The notes under the pieces are model-generated. The model had not been told where the DNA came from. It did not search any database and saw nothing but the letters and a program-made list of their open reading frames with translations. DNA of 64,000 bases from contig OX031071.1 of the NCBI GenBank assembly GCA_943736015.1, forward strand, positions 33,264,619 through 33,328,618, written 5' to 3'. How positions within the stretch are numbered: position 1 is the first letter of the stretch; every line of letters begins with the position of its first letter. The position numbers and the translations under genes are program-made. Below are positions 41,373-51,812 of this stretch, piece by piece. The stretch comes from Tridacna crocea (Eukaryota > Mollusca > Bivalvia > Cardiida > Cardiidae).

Positions 41373-41484
41373 GATGGTGAATTTTCACTAAGTATTTTCT
41401 CCCATCCTCGCAAGGTTTCCGAACGCTTTTTTTTTTTCAAAGAATGATAAATCTAATGTATGCCGTACTCTATCAACAGGGGGT

Positions 41485-41808
41485 TTAATCCTTTACTCCA
41501 TAGATACTCATTTCTACGCATTGCTTGTATGAGCCTTTGGAAGACACTGTGGCAAAAGGTGAAATTGCTCTCGACGAGCAATTTCACCTTTTGCCACAAT
41601 GTTTTCTACACTATCAAAAGGTGCCATATACACATAAGAAATGCAAAAGGTGAAATTGCTCTCGACGAGCGATTTCACCTTTTGCCACAATGTTTTCTAC
41701 ACTATCAAAAGGTGCCATATACACATAAGAAATGACTTCATCCTTGCTTCTATTTAGGGTCAGTTAGAGATGCCATAGAAATGCCTAATGGGGTAAGCAG
41801 GTAATTAA
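41485..41808 (-). mobile_element. MITE family B with duplicated core
   Basis: Left end TTAA 41485-41488 tcctttactccatagatact; right end aatggggtaagcaggtaatt aa. The core with its arm (gcaaaaggtgaaattgctct ... acacataagaaat) is present twice, 41552-41642 and 41643-41733, period 91 bp. Partner of 14637-14877 in opposite orientation. Confidence 0.88.
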
Positions 41809-42026
41809 TCACCATATTGTTTTTACCAAGCATATTACCACATCATTTTGAATCCATTCCTTTCTTCTTACAACCAGCTCAATACTTGGGTAGAATGGTG
41901 TCTGGAACATGCAGAACATTTACCAAAAGTAAAAACTTTTCTTCCCAGGTCAGTCTACCTATGCTGCTTTGTAGATGCGAGTACATTAAATTGCCTTTTC
42001 ACACAACATTCATGTTATATAATTGA

Positions 42027-42281
42027 GTCGTGCTCTGTGAAAAAGGGGGCTTAATGCATCTGTGTAAAGTATCACCACAGGTCAGACTGTACAGTCCGCG
42101 CAGGCTGACCTTGGCCGAAACTTTTCGTCATGTGTCAATCTTCTGTATGTCAATGTACCATACTACCTCAAGATCCACTCGGTGGAAGGACCATGTGGAT
42201 TTTATGGACCCATAATTAAGTGATGACTTGAAAAGTTTTGTACATCACATAGATGTATGAAGCCCCCTTTTGCCAGAGCAT
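42027..42281 (+). mobile_element. Hairpin-TIR element family D, uninterrupted
   Basis: gtgctctgtgaaaaaggggg cttaatgcat at the left; atgtatgaagcccccttttg ccagagca at the right is its inverse. Internal hairpin cagtccgcgcaggctgacct. Used as reference for 30497 and 33019. Confidence 0.85.
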
Positions 42282-42299
42282 GGAAAAATACGGAAAATT

Positions 42300-42560
42300 T
42301 ATCAGGTTGCGTAAAGTGTCGTGTCAGATCAGACTGCGCAGTTCCCGCTGCTCCGATACGACACTTTATCACTACAATCTATTTTATACTACAGTAGAAG
42401 TGCGAGAAAGAGAAAATTGCATAAGAATGGAAAGTGTCGTCTCAGATTAGCCTTCGCGGACTACACAAGCTGATCCGATACGACACTTTATGGCTACAAT
42501 TTGTTTTATACTACAGTAGAAGTGCGAGAAAGAGAAAATTGTATAAGAATGGAAAGTGTT
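42300..42560 (+). repeat. Tandem repeat, ~124-bp unit, two copies with hairpins
   Basis: Each unit: aaagtgtcgtctcagattag, a cagctgcg/gcggac hairpin, ccgatacgacactttat, ctacaatttgttttatacta, cagtagaagtgcgagaaaga. Units begin near 42314 and 42437. The hairpin relates to those in 33218-33478. Confidence 0.85.
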
Positions 42561-43110
42561 ACGGATGGCCGAGTGAGAGTCTGGCGGCACAGGAACATAG
42601 CTTACACACCAAGAAACATCCACCCGACAGTTCCTGACGGTGGAGGCTCTGTAATGGTCTGGGATTGCATATCACATGACGATAAGTTGGACTCGGTGAC
42701 CATTAAGGACATCCTTAAGTGTGAACGTTACATTCATGACGTCCTCGAGCAGGTAGTTGTGCCTCATTTTGCGACTCATCCACTTGCCACTAGGCCTGTG
42801 TACATGGATGACAACGCTAGACCCCACCGTTCTAGTGACGGCCTATCTCAAACGTAACGCAATTGAGACATTGCCTTGGCCAGGTAGAAGCCTGGATGTG
42901 AATCCGCTGGAGCATATCTGGGACATTATTTGGCGCCAGATACAGAAAATGGACCCTCCTCCACGGAATCTAAACCAACTGGAAGTAGCTCTGCATCATC
43001 AGTGGTGACAGCTGACCATTCATCAAATTCGACGTTTAACCAGAGGAATGAGACGCAGGGTCGAGGCAGTCATCCGTACACGTAGTGGTACACCCGATAT
43101 TGACCAGTTA
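42552..43110 (+). pseudogene. Tc1/mariner transposase, C-terminal two thirds, broken
   Basis: Frame 1 (to 42857) carries DGRVRVWR, GGGSVMVWDCIS and YMDDNARPHRS, the block with the second catalytic Asp. A +1 frameshift near 42835 moves the reading to the frame with AIETLPWPGRSLDVNPLEHI, whose Glu is the third catalytic residue, about 34 residues after the second: the DD34E spacing of Tc1-type enzymes. A TGA at 43006-43008 interrupts it, and the same frame continues with MRRRVEAVIRTRSG, matching the usual C terminus. The N-terminal DNA-binding domain and the first Asp block are missing; sequence before 42552 is the 124-bp hairpin repeat. The role was cut-and-paste transposition at TA sites. It cannot be active. 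Confidence 0.92.
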
Positions 43111-43430
43111 AGGTACAAAGTTTATCTACAGACTAAAATTTACATTTTTACCAAGAAACTGTATTTAAAAGTGCTAATGGAATATGCAGCTGCATACTTT
43201 AACCGAAATCTGTTTTAGGCGAAAATGATATATTTTGAATACATTACATTTTCGGTATTAAATTCTGTATTATCTGGTCAGTTTCTGCTTTGTTATGTTA
43301 GCCAAGATATTACTGTCCAATAATAAATAGATTTTCCAATGCCTTAATTATCACTGTTTTCATGGGAAAACTTGATACTGAAACCACTTTAAAATATCCA
43401 GGGGGTACTTAACTTTTATCCAGGTGTATA
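43111..43430 (+). mobile_element. 3' part of the Tc1-type element with right terminus
   Basis: AT-rich sequence after the transposase, ending gggggtacttaacttttatc caggtgtata, which looks like a Tc1/mariner right end at a TA. No matching left terminus is found upstream, consistent with 5' truncation. Confidence 0.6.
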
Positions 43431-43776
43431 TTTAGAATCGTCCTGGAACCATCGTTGCTAAACTTTCTATTTTCAAATAAGACACAATGGTTCCACCTTG
43501 GAAGAGTGATCGTGCATGTAACATTCGATATTTTGTATTTAATTAAAATGTGTTAACCAGTATTTTGTATTCTATTAACAACAAATGTTACAGGCCCAAT
43601 AGCGGCTAAAAAGAAACAATGCCAGGTCAAATTTAGGGCAAATTTACTTCACACAGGTCAAACGGATGGATATAATCATGAGTCTATCCAAACGTTATGG
43701 TTTATATACGGTCTGTCAATGTTCCAGTCGCCGACGGGAGAAAAACCGACTACCCCCTTATTCCACGATTTTTTCT
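43431..43776. other. Unassigned stretch
   Basis: A short hairpin-like pair (ctggaaccatcgttgc ... acacaatggttccacc) near 43445-43500; otherwise nothing. Confidence 0.4.
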
Positions 43777-43830
43777 GAAGGCTTCTTCCCCGAGATTTGT
43801 TAAAATTCGGGAATGTGCAGTAAAGGTTTA
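43777..43830 (-). mobile_element. MITE family A, right end only
   Basis: gaaggcttcttccccgagat, aattcgggaatgtgcagtaa aggtttaa. Confidence 0.7.
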
Positions 43831-43840
43831 AGCGTATTGT

Positions 43841-44307
43841 TAAGGAGCCGTCACACCATGACGTTCTGGTCAACGTTTTCTGACGTTTGAGGCGACGTTG
43901 TTAGTCGCCCATAGTCGCTGGAATAGCGCCAGAAGAGCGTTGTGTGAACGCTGGTGAACGTCGGTGATCGTCGGTGATCGCAGGGAATCCGCGGAGAACG
44001 CTAGTCCGCAAAAAAAGTTTTGAACATGCACAAAAGTTCTAAATGACACCAACGTTCTTCAACGTTTAATTTTAAACGCTGAAGATCGTGAGGAACGTTT
44101 GTGGAACGTTTTACTAACTTTCATCGAGCATTGCACGCGTTCGGCTATCGCTAGTCAATCGTTACGCTAGCGTTACTTGGTTGTTGCGTTAGGCACACGT
44201 TAATAACACGCCAGATGTGAAATCCTCATTCTAGAACGCTCAAAAATCGAACGATTGAAATGCTCAAAGAACGTTGACCAGGACGTCACAGTGTGATGGC
44301 TCCTTTA
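43841..44307. mobile_element. 467-bp element with ~42-bp terminal inverted repeats, family E
   Basis: Left end taaggagccgtcacaccatg acgttctggtcaacgtt; reversed right end taaaggagccatcacactgt gacgtcctggtcaacgtt. The interior is unusually rich in aacgtt/gaacg words. No frame of note and no internal similarity to the other families. Superfamily not assigned. Confidence 0.88.
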
Positions 44308-44387
44308 TAGTGTAAATCTGCGACCAAAGTGCAGCGAAATATCTCTAGATAAAACGGACGTAATTGACAGGCCTCTTCGCTGTTCTC

Positions 44388-44611
44388 TTAACCCTTTCCT
44401 TCATATATACTCATTTTGACGTATCTTTACAGACAGCTTTTGAAAACATTGTGGGAAAAGGAGAAATTGCTCGTAACGAGCAATTTCTCCTTTTCTCACA
44501 ATGTTTTCCATTCAATCAGATATTTGTATCCTCATTTGTCCATATTTTTGACATGATGTTTTCATCTGCTGCAGAAATGGAAGAGTCTCAAATGTCAGGT
44601 AAAGGGTTAGC
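44388..44611 (+). mobile_element. MITE family C (224 bp)
   Basis: TTAA 44388-44391 ccctttccttcatatatact; core gaaattgctcgtaacgagca atttctcc, perfect palindrome; right end caggtaaagggttag where TTAA has become TTAG. Confidence 0.88.
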
Positions 44612-44964
44612 CCTTAAAGTGCCGAATTAAAACAAGAGACATTTTTAAATATCAAAACGGCTGAAATATTGCTGTACCAAGGCTTTTATGGCCAGAATAT
44701 GTAACAAAATAGTGGACAATGCAGATCTTGATCTTTACTGTACACAAAAACAAGTTAGTGATCGACCTAATTTTTTGTCCAATCAGAGAAGAGTATTTGT
44801 GGAAATTTTCTACCTCTAAAAGTCCATAAAATTTTGTCTGCTTGAAATAAAGACAGCCGTTCCGTACGTATGAATTCTACTGGCTCCTCCCACATCTACG
44901 TAAAATTAATTCATGCTCCTCCCAACCATTTAAAGCACGATTTGAAACTTGTTACAACACAACC

Positions 44965-45065
44965 TAAACCCTTTACCAAGTAATCCTGTATGTTATCGGT
45001 GAAAGTTTGATTGTAGAAAATGTTGCAGAAAAAGGGGAAATTGCATTAGAGGAATTGAGTAATAA
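44965..45065 (+). mobile_element. MITE family A fragment in unit 1 (also 52023, 59084)
   Basis: aaaccctttaccaagtaatc then gattgtagaaaatgttgcag aaaaagggg; the palindrome is lost. Present in all three units. Confidence 0.6.
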
Positions 45066-45500
45066 AACAAAATCTGATTTTTCTTCTCCATATCTTTACC
45101 CCCAATAAATTTTAGACCCAAATGGACGACCCAAGTAGCTTTTGCGTACTTTAACGATCAATCTGCAGAGAACGTGTAGTCTGATCATGAATTGAAACAT
45201 TGTGCTAAATGTTAAAATTTATGGACTGACTGCACGTTGTTCGTTCTGTATCATGACAAAAATTTGACAAAAAGAAATGACATTTGAAAATCTAGAACGT
45301 AAAAAAAATTATCTACAGCAAGAGCCAACTGATTAGTTTTTAGAAAAGTTCAACTTGTCCTTTTGTTTTATTTTGAAAATAACCCTAAAAAAAAGATAGT
45401 ATTTAGCAAGTACAGGTTTAAAGGAAAGTCCGAAAATGCTTGCCATGAACTCTTTACAAGATGCCAAAACTTAAGCCCGGCTCTAGCATATTAAAAGCAG

Positions 45501-45692
45501 CCCAGCCACGTATAATGGTTAGTATATCTGACTCGTAACCTGGAGGTTACGGGTTCGATACCTGGTTGCGCCGAACTCTCTTTCCGGTAAACTTTTGCAT
45601 CTCACCTCTGATGCATGTGAGAAAATTAGTCAGTGGCTTTGGAAAGAAAGTTGTGTCAGTACAGGTGTGATAAAGCCAGGAAACAGAAGCGG
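45501..45692 (+). mobile_element. tRNA-derived SINE family S1, unit 1
   Basis: Head with taatggttagtatatctgac (A box region), ctcgtaa (anticodon-loop-like) and gggttcgatacctgg (B box). The body cacctctgatgcatgtgaga, ggctttggaaagaaagttgt and gtgataaagccaggaaac is the S1 body, but the head differs from the copy at 4919, so S1 bodies occur with more than one tRNA head. Confidence 0.85.
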
Positions 45693-46026
45693 TGTAAAAT
45701 AACAATTATCAATAAATTAACCAATTATTCAATCTCTTAAAATGTCGACCTCATGTGATAACAATTGATAACGAGGAACAACAACAATTGAGATGGTAGA
45801 TTGTTTACAAATGTCATATCTAGATTATCTTATATATCCAAGGACAACGCATTTATAAATGAAAAGTGGATACATTTGTGATACCTAAATTGTTGACATT
45901 GAAAAATCAACATATACTAAAATTAATAGTGTTTCACATGTACCCTAAAGAACGAAATCTATTGATAAACATACGAACTTGTTTTATTTGAAAAAAAGAA
46001 AAAAAGGACTGCAATCATAAATCATA

Positions 46027-46293
46027 TCAGTTACCTGTTTTTACAAGTTCTTGTGTCAGGAATTGCAACAATTGCGTACATGATATATCCTTGTAAATTT
46101 CGTCTAAGTCATTTCCTGAGAAAAGGTCAAAGTGTGGTTTGGCTTCCGCCATTGTAAAGACAGCAAAGCTATGCACTTTTCTTTCGCAAAATTTGGGCTT
46201 GGAGACACGCATAACATGAGGGTACTGAGGAAATCCACGTGATAGTGCTGTTTTCTCGTGTTTCGGGCGTGTCTTTACAATAAAACAAAACAA
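46027..46293 (-). CDS. Hypothetical 88-codon frame, possible first exon, unit 1
   Basis: An open frame of 88 codons whose internal Met (46150-46152; context acaATGg) starts MAEAKPHFDLFSGNDLDEIY. The last codons overlap acag|gtaact (boundary 46035/46034), a good splice-donor match, so the coding part could be a 5' exon of about 40 residues rather than a complete gene. The MAEAKP...F...DL start weakly resembles N termini of KIAA1958/Crypton-derived proteins, from memory only. The frame is conserved without change in all three tandem units; they are so young that this says little about selection. No downstream exon is recognised. Confidence 0.3.
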   Translation of the reverse strand: MFCFIVKTRPKHEKTALSRGFPQYPHVMRVSKPKFCERKVHSFAVFTMAEAKPHFDLFSGNDLDEIYKDISCTQLLQFLTQELVKTGN

Positions 46294-46461
46294 TGAAATT
46301 TGATGAAAGTCATGTTTCTTGATATACTTATGTCATGTGGGCGTGTTTATACGGTCATGCGGTAATGAAGGCATGTCTTTGCATAATATCTAGGACAAAC
46401 TTTATAGAGAATGCAGTCTCTATAAAATGATTTATATAAAAACCCAGTCGATCACTAAGTT

Positions 46462-46563
46462 GGTTAGAGCACAAAAAGAGAATTCTACGAGAAAATAAAA
46501 GCTACGGCGCAGAGCGCCTTCGCTTTTATTTTCTCGAAGAATTCTCTTTTTTGTGCTCTAACC
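46462..46563. repeat. 102-bp hairpin, unit 1
   Basis: ggttagagcacaaaaagaga attct...cgagaaaataaaag at the left, cttttattttctcgaagaat tctcttttttgtgctctaacc at the right, ggcgcagagcgcc at the tip. One mismatch pair (tacgag against tcgaag). Confidence 0.95.
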
Positions 46564-46595
46564 ATTACTTAAGTCGGTTCCAGTGCTTTAAGGGC

Positions 46596-46947
46596 ATTAT
46601 CTCCCGGTAGATGGCGTTCTATAAATACTCACCTATCTAATTTGGGTATCCTGGGTAGAGAGCCGAACCATTTTCCTACGCGACAACAGTCACTTTGAAT
46701 TTCAAACTTAAATAAACGTTTACTCAATAAAATGCTACGTCGTGCAATTCACTCAGCTATGATCAGCAGTTTAGAGAAATCTGGAGCTAAAGCAGGTCTC
46801 ATTTCTCCTGAAAAGTATTGATAAAAGCTATTTGCTACATTGCTATTTTATAGAGCGTAATATTATGTACAGTCTGCCCGCTTTCGGGGCTAGTGATGCG
46901 TCATATAAGGCAATCGAATCTTCAAAGAATATGACATGCTCAGACAA
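46596..46947 (+). repeat. Dispersed repeat R5, unit 1
   Basis: Partner of 37189-37532; the second unit has it at 53654-54005. It begins 32 bp after the hairpin. Confidence 0.85.
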
Positions 46948-47517
46948 CGCTTTAAGGGTTAAATCCTCCCTGTACTAAAGATGGCTGACGTGGTTTGTAG
47001 TAGTAAAGTTTTCTATCATCACATAAACCACAGTGCCACGTGTTTTCTTTAATTCTTTCAGCGTCTATTTCTTTAATTCTTTCAACGTCTATTGTGAAAA
47101 TTGACCTCTTTCGACGCCCGAAATTACAATCCACTGACTCTGTGACAACACAGCATATATCAGGATCAGATTGCACTTTGACGGTTTAAGAAACTAACGC
47201 TAGTCTGACAGTAAAGTGTTGCCTTGTAGACTACTAAACAACCGGTTGTTATATAGATTCTGGACCAGACTGCACGTTGTGTTCAGTCTGATCCTGATCC
47301 ACGCCGTCCACAAAAGTATAAAAAAAGTATAGTTTTGACTATAGCTGAAAGCAATTTCGGTTGTCAAAAGGTTATTGCATCAGAAAATATAAGTGCACAA
47401 CCAATGTGTACATGCATCCTATTGAAAGGTCAAGTTTTCGCTTGTCTCTTCTCTCCCTGTTTATGTGTGTGGTTACTGCACGTAGACCATTGTTTGTATT
47501 ATTTAATAAATAGTTAA
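46948..47517. other. Unassigned, with inverted 'gatcaggatcag' motifs
   Basis: A 24-bp tandem duplication (tctttaattctttcagcgtc / ttaattctttcaacgtct) at 47043-47092 creates a repetitive minus-strand frame of 74 codons, not accepted as a gene. Near 47255-47315, ggaccagactgcacgttgtg and cagtctgatcctgatccacg are members of the dispersed motif facing each other. Confidence 0.5.
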
Positions 47518-47783
47518 TTAAACCTTTCCCAAACAATCCCTGGTTTTCACGACCCTGAAAAAGAAGTTTTTTGAAAGCATTGTGGGAAAAGGACTAAATG
47601 CTGTAAAAAGCTTTTTCTCCTCCTCCCACCATGTTTTCTACCCTCGCATAACATGTTTCAATTTTTGAGTCGCGTTAATTTTGTCGTCTGCAAATTCTTT
47701 CAATTTAGACCAGTGTAAAATTTTGTCGTCTGCAAATTCTTTCAATTTAGACCGGTCTAAAATTTTGTCGTTTGGGAGAGAGT
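47518..47783 (+). mobile_element. MITE family A with duplicated right arm, unit 1
   Basis: TTAA 47518-47521 acctttcccaaacaatccct; core aaatgctgtaaaaagctttt; then attttgtcgtctgcaaattc ... taaa twice in tandem (47678-47721 and 47722-47765, about 44 bp). Unit 2 copy at 54575-54840. Confidence 0.88.
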
Positions 47784-49319
47784 TCCAGTTAAATGGCTAT
47801 TGAGACTAGCTAGTCTAACAGGAAAATATAATAGAAAAAGACAATGAGTCAGTTCTCCATTTGTTTCAATGTTTTACGGTACAGTCGGACTGGTATCCCA
47901 AATTGTGACGGGGAAAACCCCTTATTTTCCTCAAGTATATGTTGTTGTCGCATGATCAGTGTAGAAAAGAGAAACTAGGTTACGTAATTTTATAGAACCT
48001 GAGGCCTAGAGAAATTTCCCGATATCTGTCCAGACTAAACATGCACGCGGTGGTCTGTCTTGTATAACATGTATCTTTATCAGTTCTTGTGACTCAGGGC
48101 GCTGTTGCGGACTGTATGTATAGGATATTGACTGAGTATAGTCCGGTCTGTTAGCTCAAAAATGTTTACCAGCCGGACGAAAGTGTGAGAATTTTATATG
48201 ATGTAAACAATACGTTTCTAAAACGAAAACAAGGGGTGTGCCCGATTTTAAGGCCCTAGATCAATTTTTATTGCGATTTGAAATTCGGATAACTGTACTG
48301 TCCGAATACTCTTCCTTTGTAGAACAGTAATTTGGTTCTTTCCTGTTTAGTTACAATGTATGATCGACAAAAAATGGTGTTTCAGTAGTATTTTGCCATT
48401 TTAAAGGCACAGATGGATTTAGGGATTGATTTAATGAATATTCTATATGTCTTTCGTATCTGTGTCTTTATCTGTCCGTCCATTTGCCTGTCATTTGCTT
48501 GCAATTTACATAGCCTACTTAAAAAGAACTGACTTTGAATTTCGCGTATAGGATTCCTTTGAATTTGGTCGATCGGCAGGACATATCAAATTGCCTTCAG
48601 ATTTCCGCATACAATGCAATAGACGATTTACCGATTGCATTTGATATAATGGATATTTTCCAAATGCTGTTTGTTCCGTTCGCAAATCCTTAACATTTGG
48701 ACAAATTCACAACTGAAAAGAAAATGACATAGCAAAAAATCTAGAGGAAATCAATTCTAACACAATTTAGTAATATTTTGTGATATTGCTTTTGAAAAAA
48801 AATAATCATGAACAGACGAAATATGCATTTTATGAGATCGTATTGAAATAAAGAGGATATAGAGACTAAGAATGAACCCTCTGTAACATGTGTATCATTC
48901 AAAATCCCGTCCATTAATGATCACCACACGGGTAAATTAATATGAAACAAAAGATACAAAGAGTCAGTTTAATGTGACACATGTTTGGGAATCTGTAAGA
49001 AGACAGTACATTACAACTCTTCTAAAGGTCATCCACCCTGCAGTGCCATACCGAGATCAAAGGAACACCGAGTTAACCCTTTACCCATTTTTCAAATCTT
49101 TAAATGCTCAAAATGAAGTTTGAATAAATGTTTTGTGAAAACGGTATGGAAGGTTTGAAATTTGATCTGAAGCCATGTTTCTTTTGTTCATGGTCTATAA
49201 TGTAAAGTTATTCGTCAATAGGAACATGCCTGAAAGTGCAACATAGACGGTTTGATAATAGTGCTGTAATACCAGTAAATGAACTGTCCCTGTCTCTCTG
49301 AAGACACTGGACAGCTATT
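47784..49319. other. Unassigned 1.5-kb stretch of the 7-kb unit
   Basis: No gene or known element. At 49074-49085 gagttaaccctttacccatt looks like one MITE terminus without the rest. Confidence 0.4.
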
Positions 49320-49620
49320 TTACCTTTTACCAAAGTATTTCGCGTTTTGGCGACCCGGAAAAAAGAGGGCAGACGTGCTGATTTGTCCCACTTTCTGTTT
49401 TTTTGTCTCACATCCTCAACTTCAACACCCCCCCGCCCCGCAAAAAAATTAATCAATATATAGTTTAAAAACATCTGTGAAAAATGAATTTTCAAAGTGT
49501 GAGAGAAGATATTGTGGAAAAAAAGAAATCTTTCTCCAGCTTCAAAAATATATATTACTTTTTCAAGGACAATTACAACCATTTGAACCACCTTTATTCT
49601 ATCGTCTCCATATGCTGGGT
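49320..49620 (+). mobile_element. MITE family A, enlarged and decayed, unit 1
   Basis: taccttttaccaaagtattt, ttggcgacccggaaaaaaga, gaagatattgtggaaaaaaa and caaccatttgaaccaccttt attctatcgtctccatatgc follow the family order around a C-rich tract (49428-49440). Unit 2 counterpart 56377-56679 differs in the C tract. Confidence 0.6.
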
Positions 49621-49623
49621 GTA

Positions 49624-50056
49624 GGACAAAAACCCAGTGGGACAAAAGCCCATTGGACAAAAGCCCAGTAAGACAAAAGCCCACTGGGACAATAGCCAAA
49701 TAGAAATTTTAGTTCTAATCATGTATGGAATTAATAAGTTTCGTATATATTATATGACTTGTCTCTACAAAAAGTAGAAAACATTATGTAAAAAGCAGAA
49801 AATGCCGATAAGCAGCAGTTTCTTCTTCTTTTACGTGGTTGTTATAAGAATGGGAAATAATGCACAGAATTAAACATTGAGAGGAAAGAAAAGCAATTTG
49901 ATCATTCTGATCATTAAATCTGTGTTTTTTCTACAAGAATTATTAAAAAATTATTTTTATACACTTTTTTATAAGTATTGAGCATTTGTTCTCCCCGTCA
50001 AAATTAGCAGTGAGTTTTGCCCAGTGGACTTTTGTTCAGTGGACTTTTGTCCGTCC
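49624..50056. repeat. Inverted 'ggacaaaagcccactgg' repeat around a MITE fragment
   Basis: ggacaaaaacccagtgggac aaaagccc and three more units lie at 49624-49693; gcccagtggacttttgttca gtggacttttgtcc lies reversed at 50014-50056. Between them is a minus-strand MITE-A fragment (49765-49872: gtagaaaacattatgtaaaa). Unit 2 copy begins at 56683. Confidence 0.8.
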
Positions 50057-50115
50057 CCCATATGCTAAGTACAGTATATGGATGTCGTCGGGTGAAAACA
50101 TTCACCGTTACTATT

Positions 50116-50341
50116 TAAAATCCTATCCCGCATAACACAAGCTTTCCACGACCCTGAGAAATATAGTTTTTAAAAACGTTGTAGAAAATTGATAAAGTTC
50201 TGGTAACCACTTTTTTCTCCTTTTCCATTTGCTATCCTTCTTACAAACAATTTCTTTTTTTTTTTTCAAGTCACATTCAAATTGTTGTCTGCAAAGGCTT
50301 GCAATTTGGCCAAGTCTCAAGTTTTCGTTTGGTAAAGATTT
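50116..50341 (+). mobile_element. MITE family A, unit 1
   Basis: ttaaaatcctatcccgcata acac, ccacgaccctgagaaatata, core gttctggtaaccactttttt and right arm gttgtctgcaaaggcttgca to tttggtaaagattta. Unit 2 copy at about 57175-57400. Confidence 0.8.
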
Positions 50342-51812
50342 AGTGGAGATTTAGTATTGTAAGAAATTGGGGAAAAGGGAGAAAAATAACATTAATATAA
50401 CTGCAATAGACCTTTCCTATTTTTATTTCAAATTGATCAACTAATGTTTGCCGAATTCCGTGGCTAAGTTTTTTTACGTACTGGCTCGAAATCCAGGAAT
50501 CGTGGGTTTGATGATCTAAACTATTAAAGTAATAATTTTTGTTAAAAAAAAATCGTTCCAGTATCTGCAAATAGACAGAGACAGTTTATTTACCAAAAAC
50601 TGGGATATCGTACCATTTCAATTTACAGCGAAAATCCTGACTCTGAAATAATATTTAAAATCTCTATAGTTGCATTTTTGTCATGTTTTTGTTTGAACTA
50701 CCTTATAAATTAACTATCGTAATAACAAAATTCAATTCAAATCTCAAACCTCCCATTCCTTCTAGAAAAAACAGAAGTTCGAGCACCGACTAACACACAA
50801 GTGTCATAATTAAGTGTTTATCCCGTTCAGCCTTACGTTGATATCACTTGTAAAGGTTTGGAATGGTTAAAATCTGTTACAGAGGATAAGTCTGTTCTTA
50901 TTACTGGCCCTTAAAAGGTGCATTTTTCTGCCCGAACATTTTTTTATGTTGTTTTCAAATGCATTATTATGTAACCTTATTTAACTGGTCCCAGTTTAAC
51001 TGTATGTTTGCACTTATTTCTTTCGGAATGGGCTGGGGGGATTTGTTTTTCAAACTATTAAACTTTATCCTACTAATTAAATGACACGTTAAAGCCGATC
51101 GTAAAATCCAAAATGTTATTTCAGAGGAATATCTCGAGGAAAAATATCTCCGTATCGGACAGTGTAGATGACCTAGGATCAGACTGCACGCTCTTCGAAA
51201 TACTTAGTCTATATTGTCTGCAAAAGATCATTGAATTGCGCTTTGCATCCTAAGGGTTAATGCATGCAGTCTGCATACAAAAGGTTCAACACGCCCGAAA
51301 GAAGATAGCGCTTATGGTACTGCTTTACTCTCTGAAGTCTACCGAAAGATTGATAAAACGACATTTCTTTTTTGTGTGTATCTTCGAAAAAGATGATTAA
51401 TAAAACTACCGGCACAAGCGTTTTAGGTTTTTTTGACCTTTAAAAAATTTCGTAACTTAATATAAAAATGAAAAAAATACTAAAAATGCCCATTCTGGGT
51501 ATCATTTCGGATTTATTCATGTCTATAGGCCTATTACTGAAAATAAACCAAAATCTACCTACAAAGTAAATAAAAAACAAATTTTCGAAAAAAATGAAGT
51601 TCTCTTAAATTTGAAAGCGTTTTGATCGACCCTCAGTGATCAAATTATTGTGAGATACAAATATATGTGTTCTTATAAAATACAACGGAAGATTATTCGG
51701 ACACTACATCTATCCGAATATATAATAGGCAGTAATTAATGAACTAGGCCACTAAAATCGGACACACCGGGCGCAAATGACTCGGACTGATGTCTATTAA
51801 CTGTATGCAAAA
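50342..51812. other. Unassigned distal part of the 7-kb unit
   Basis: No gene. At 51154-51190 atcggacagtgtagatgacc taggatcagactgcacg is a dispersed-motif copy. Confidence 0.4.

Noticed and set aside
46952-47176. 74-codon minus-strand frame, also in unit 2
   Set aside because: Its ERIKEIDAERIKEN segment comes from a 24-bp DNA duplication; no start context, no recognised domain.
49208-49699. 163-codon minus-strand frame
   Set aside because: Built from MITE arms, a poly-C tract and the ggacaaaagccc repeat; the same locus in the second tandem unit is frameshifted.
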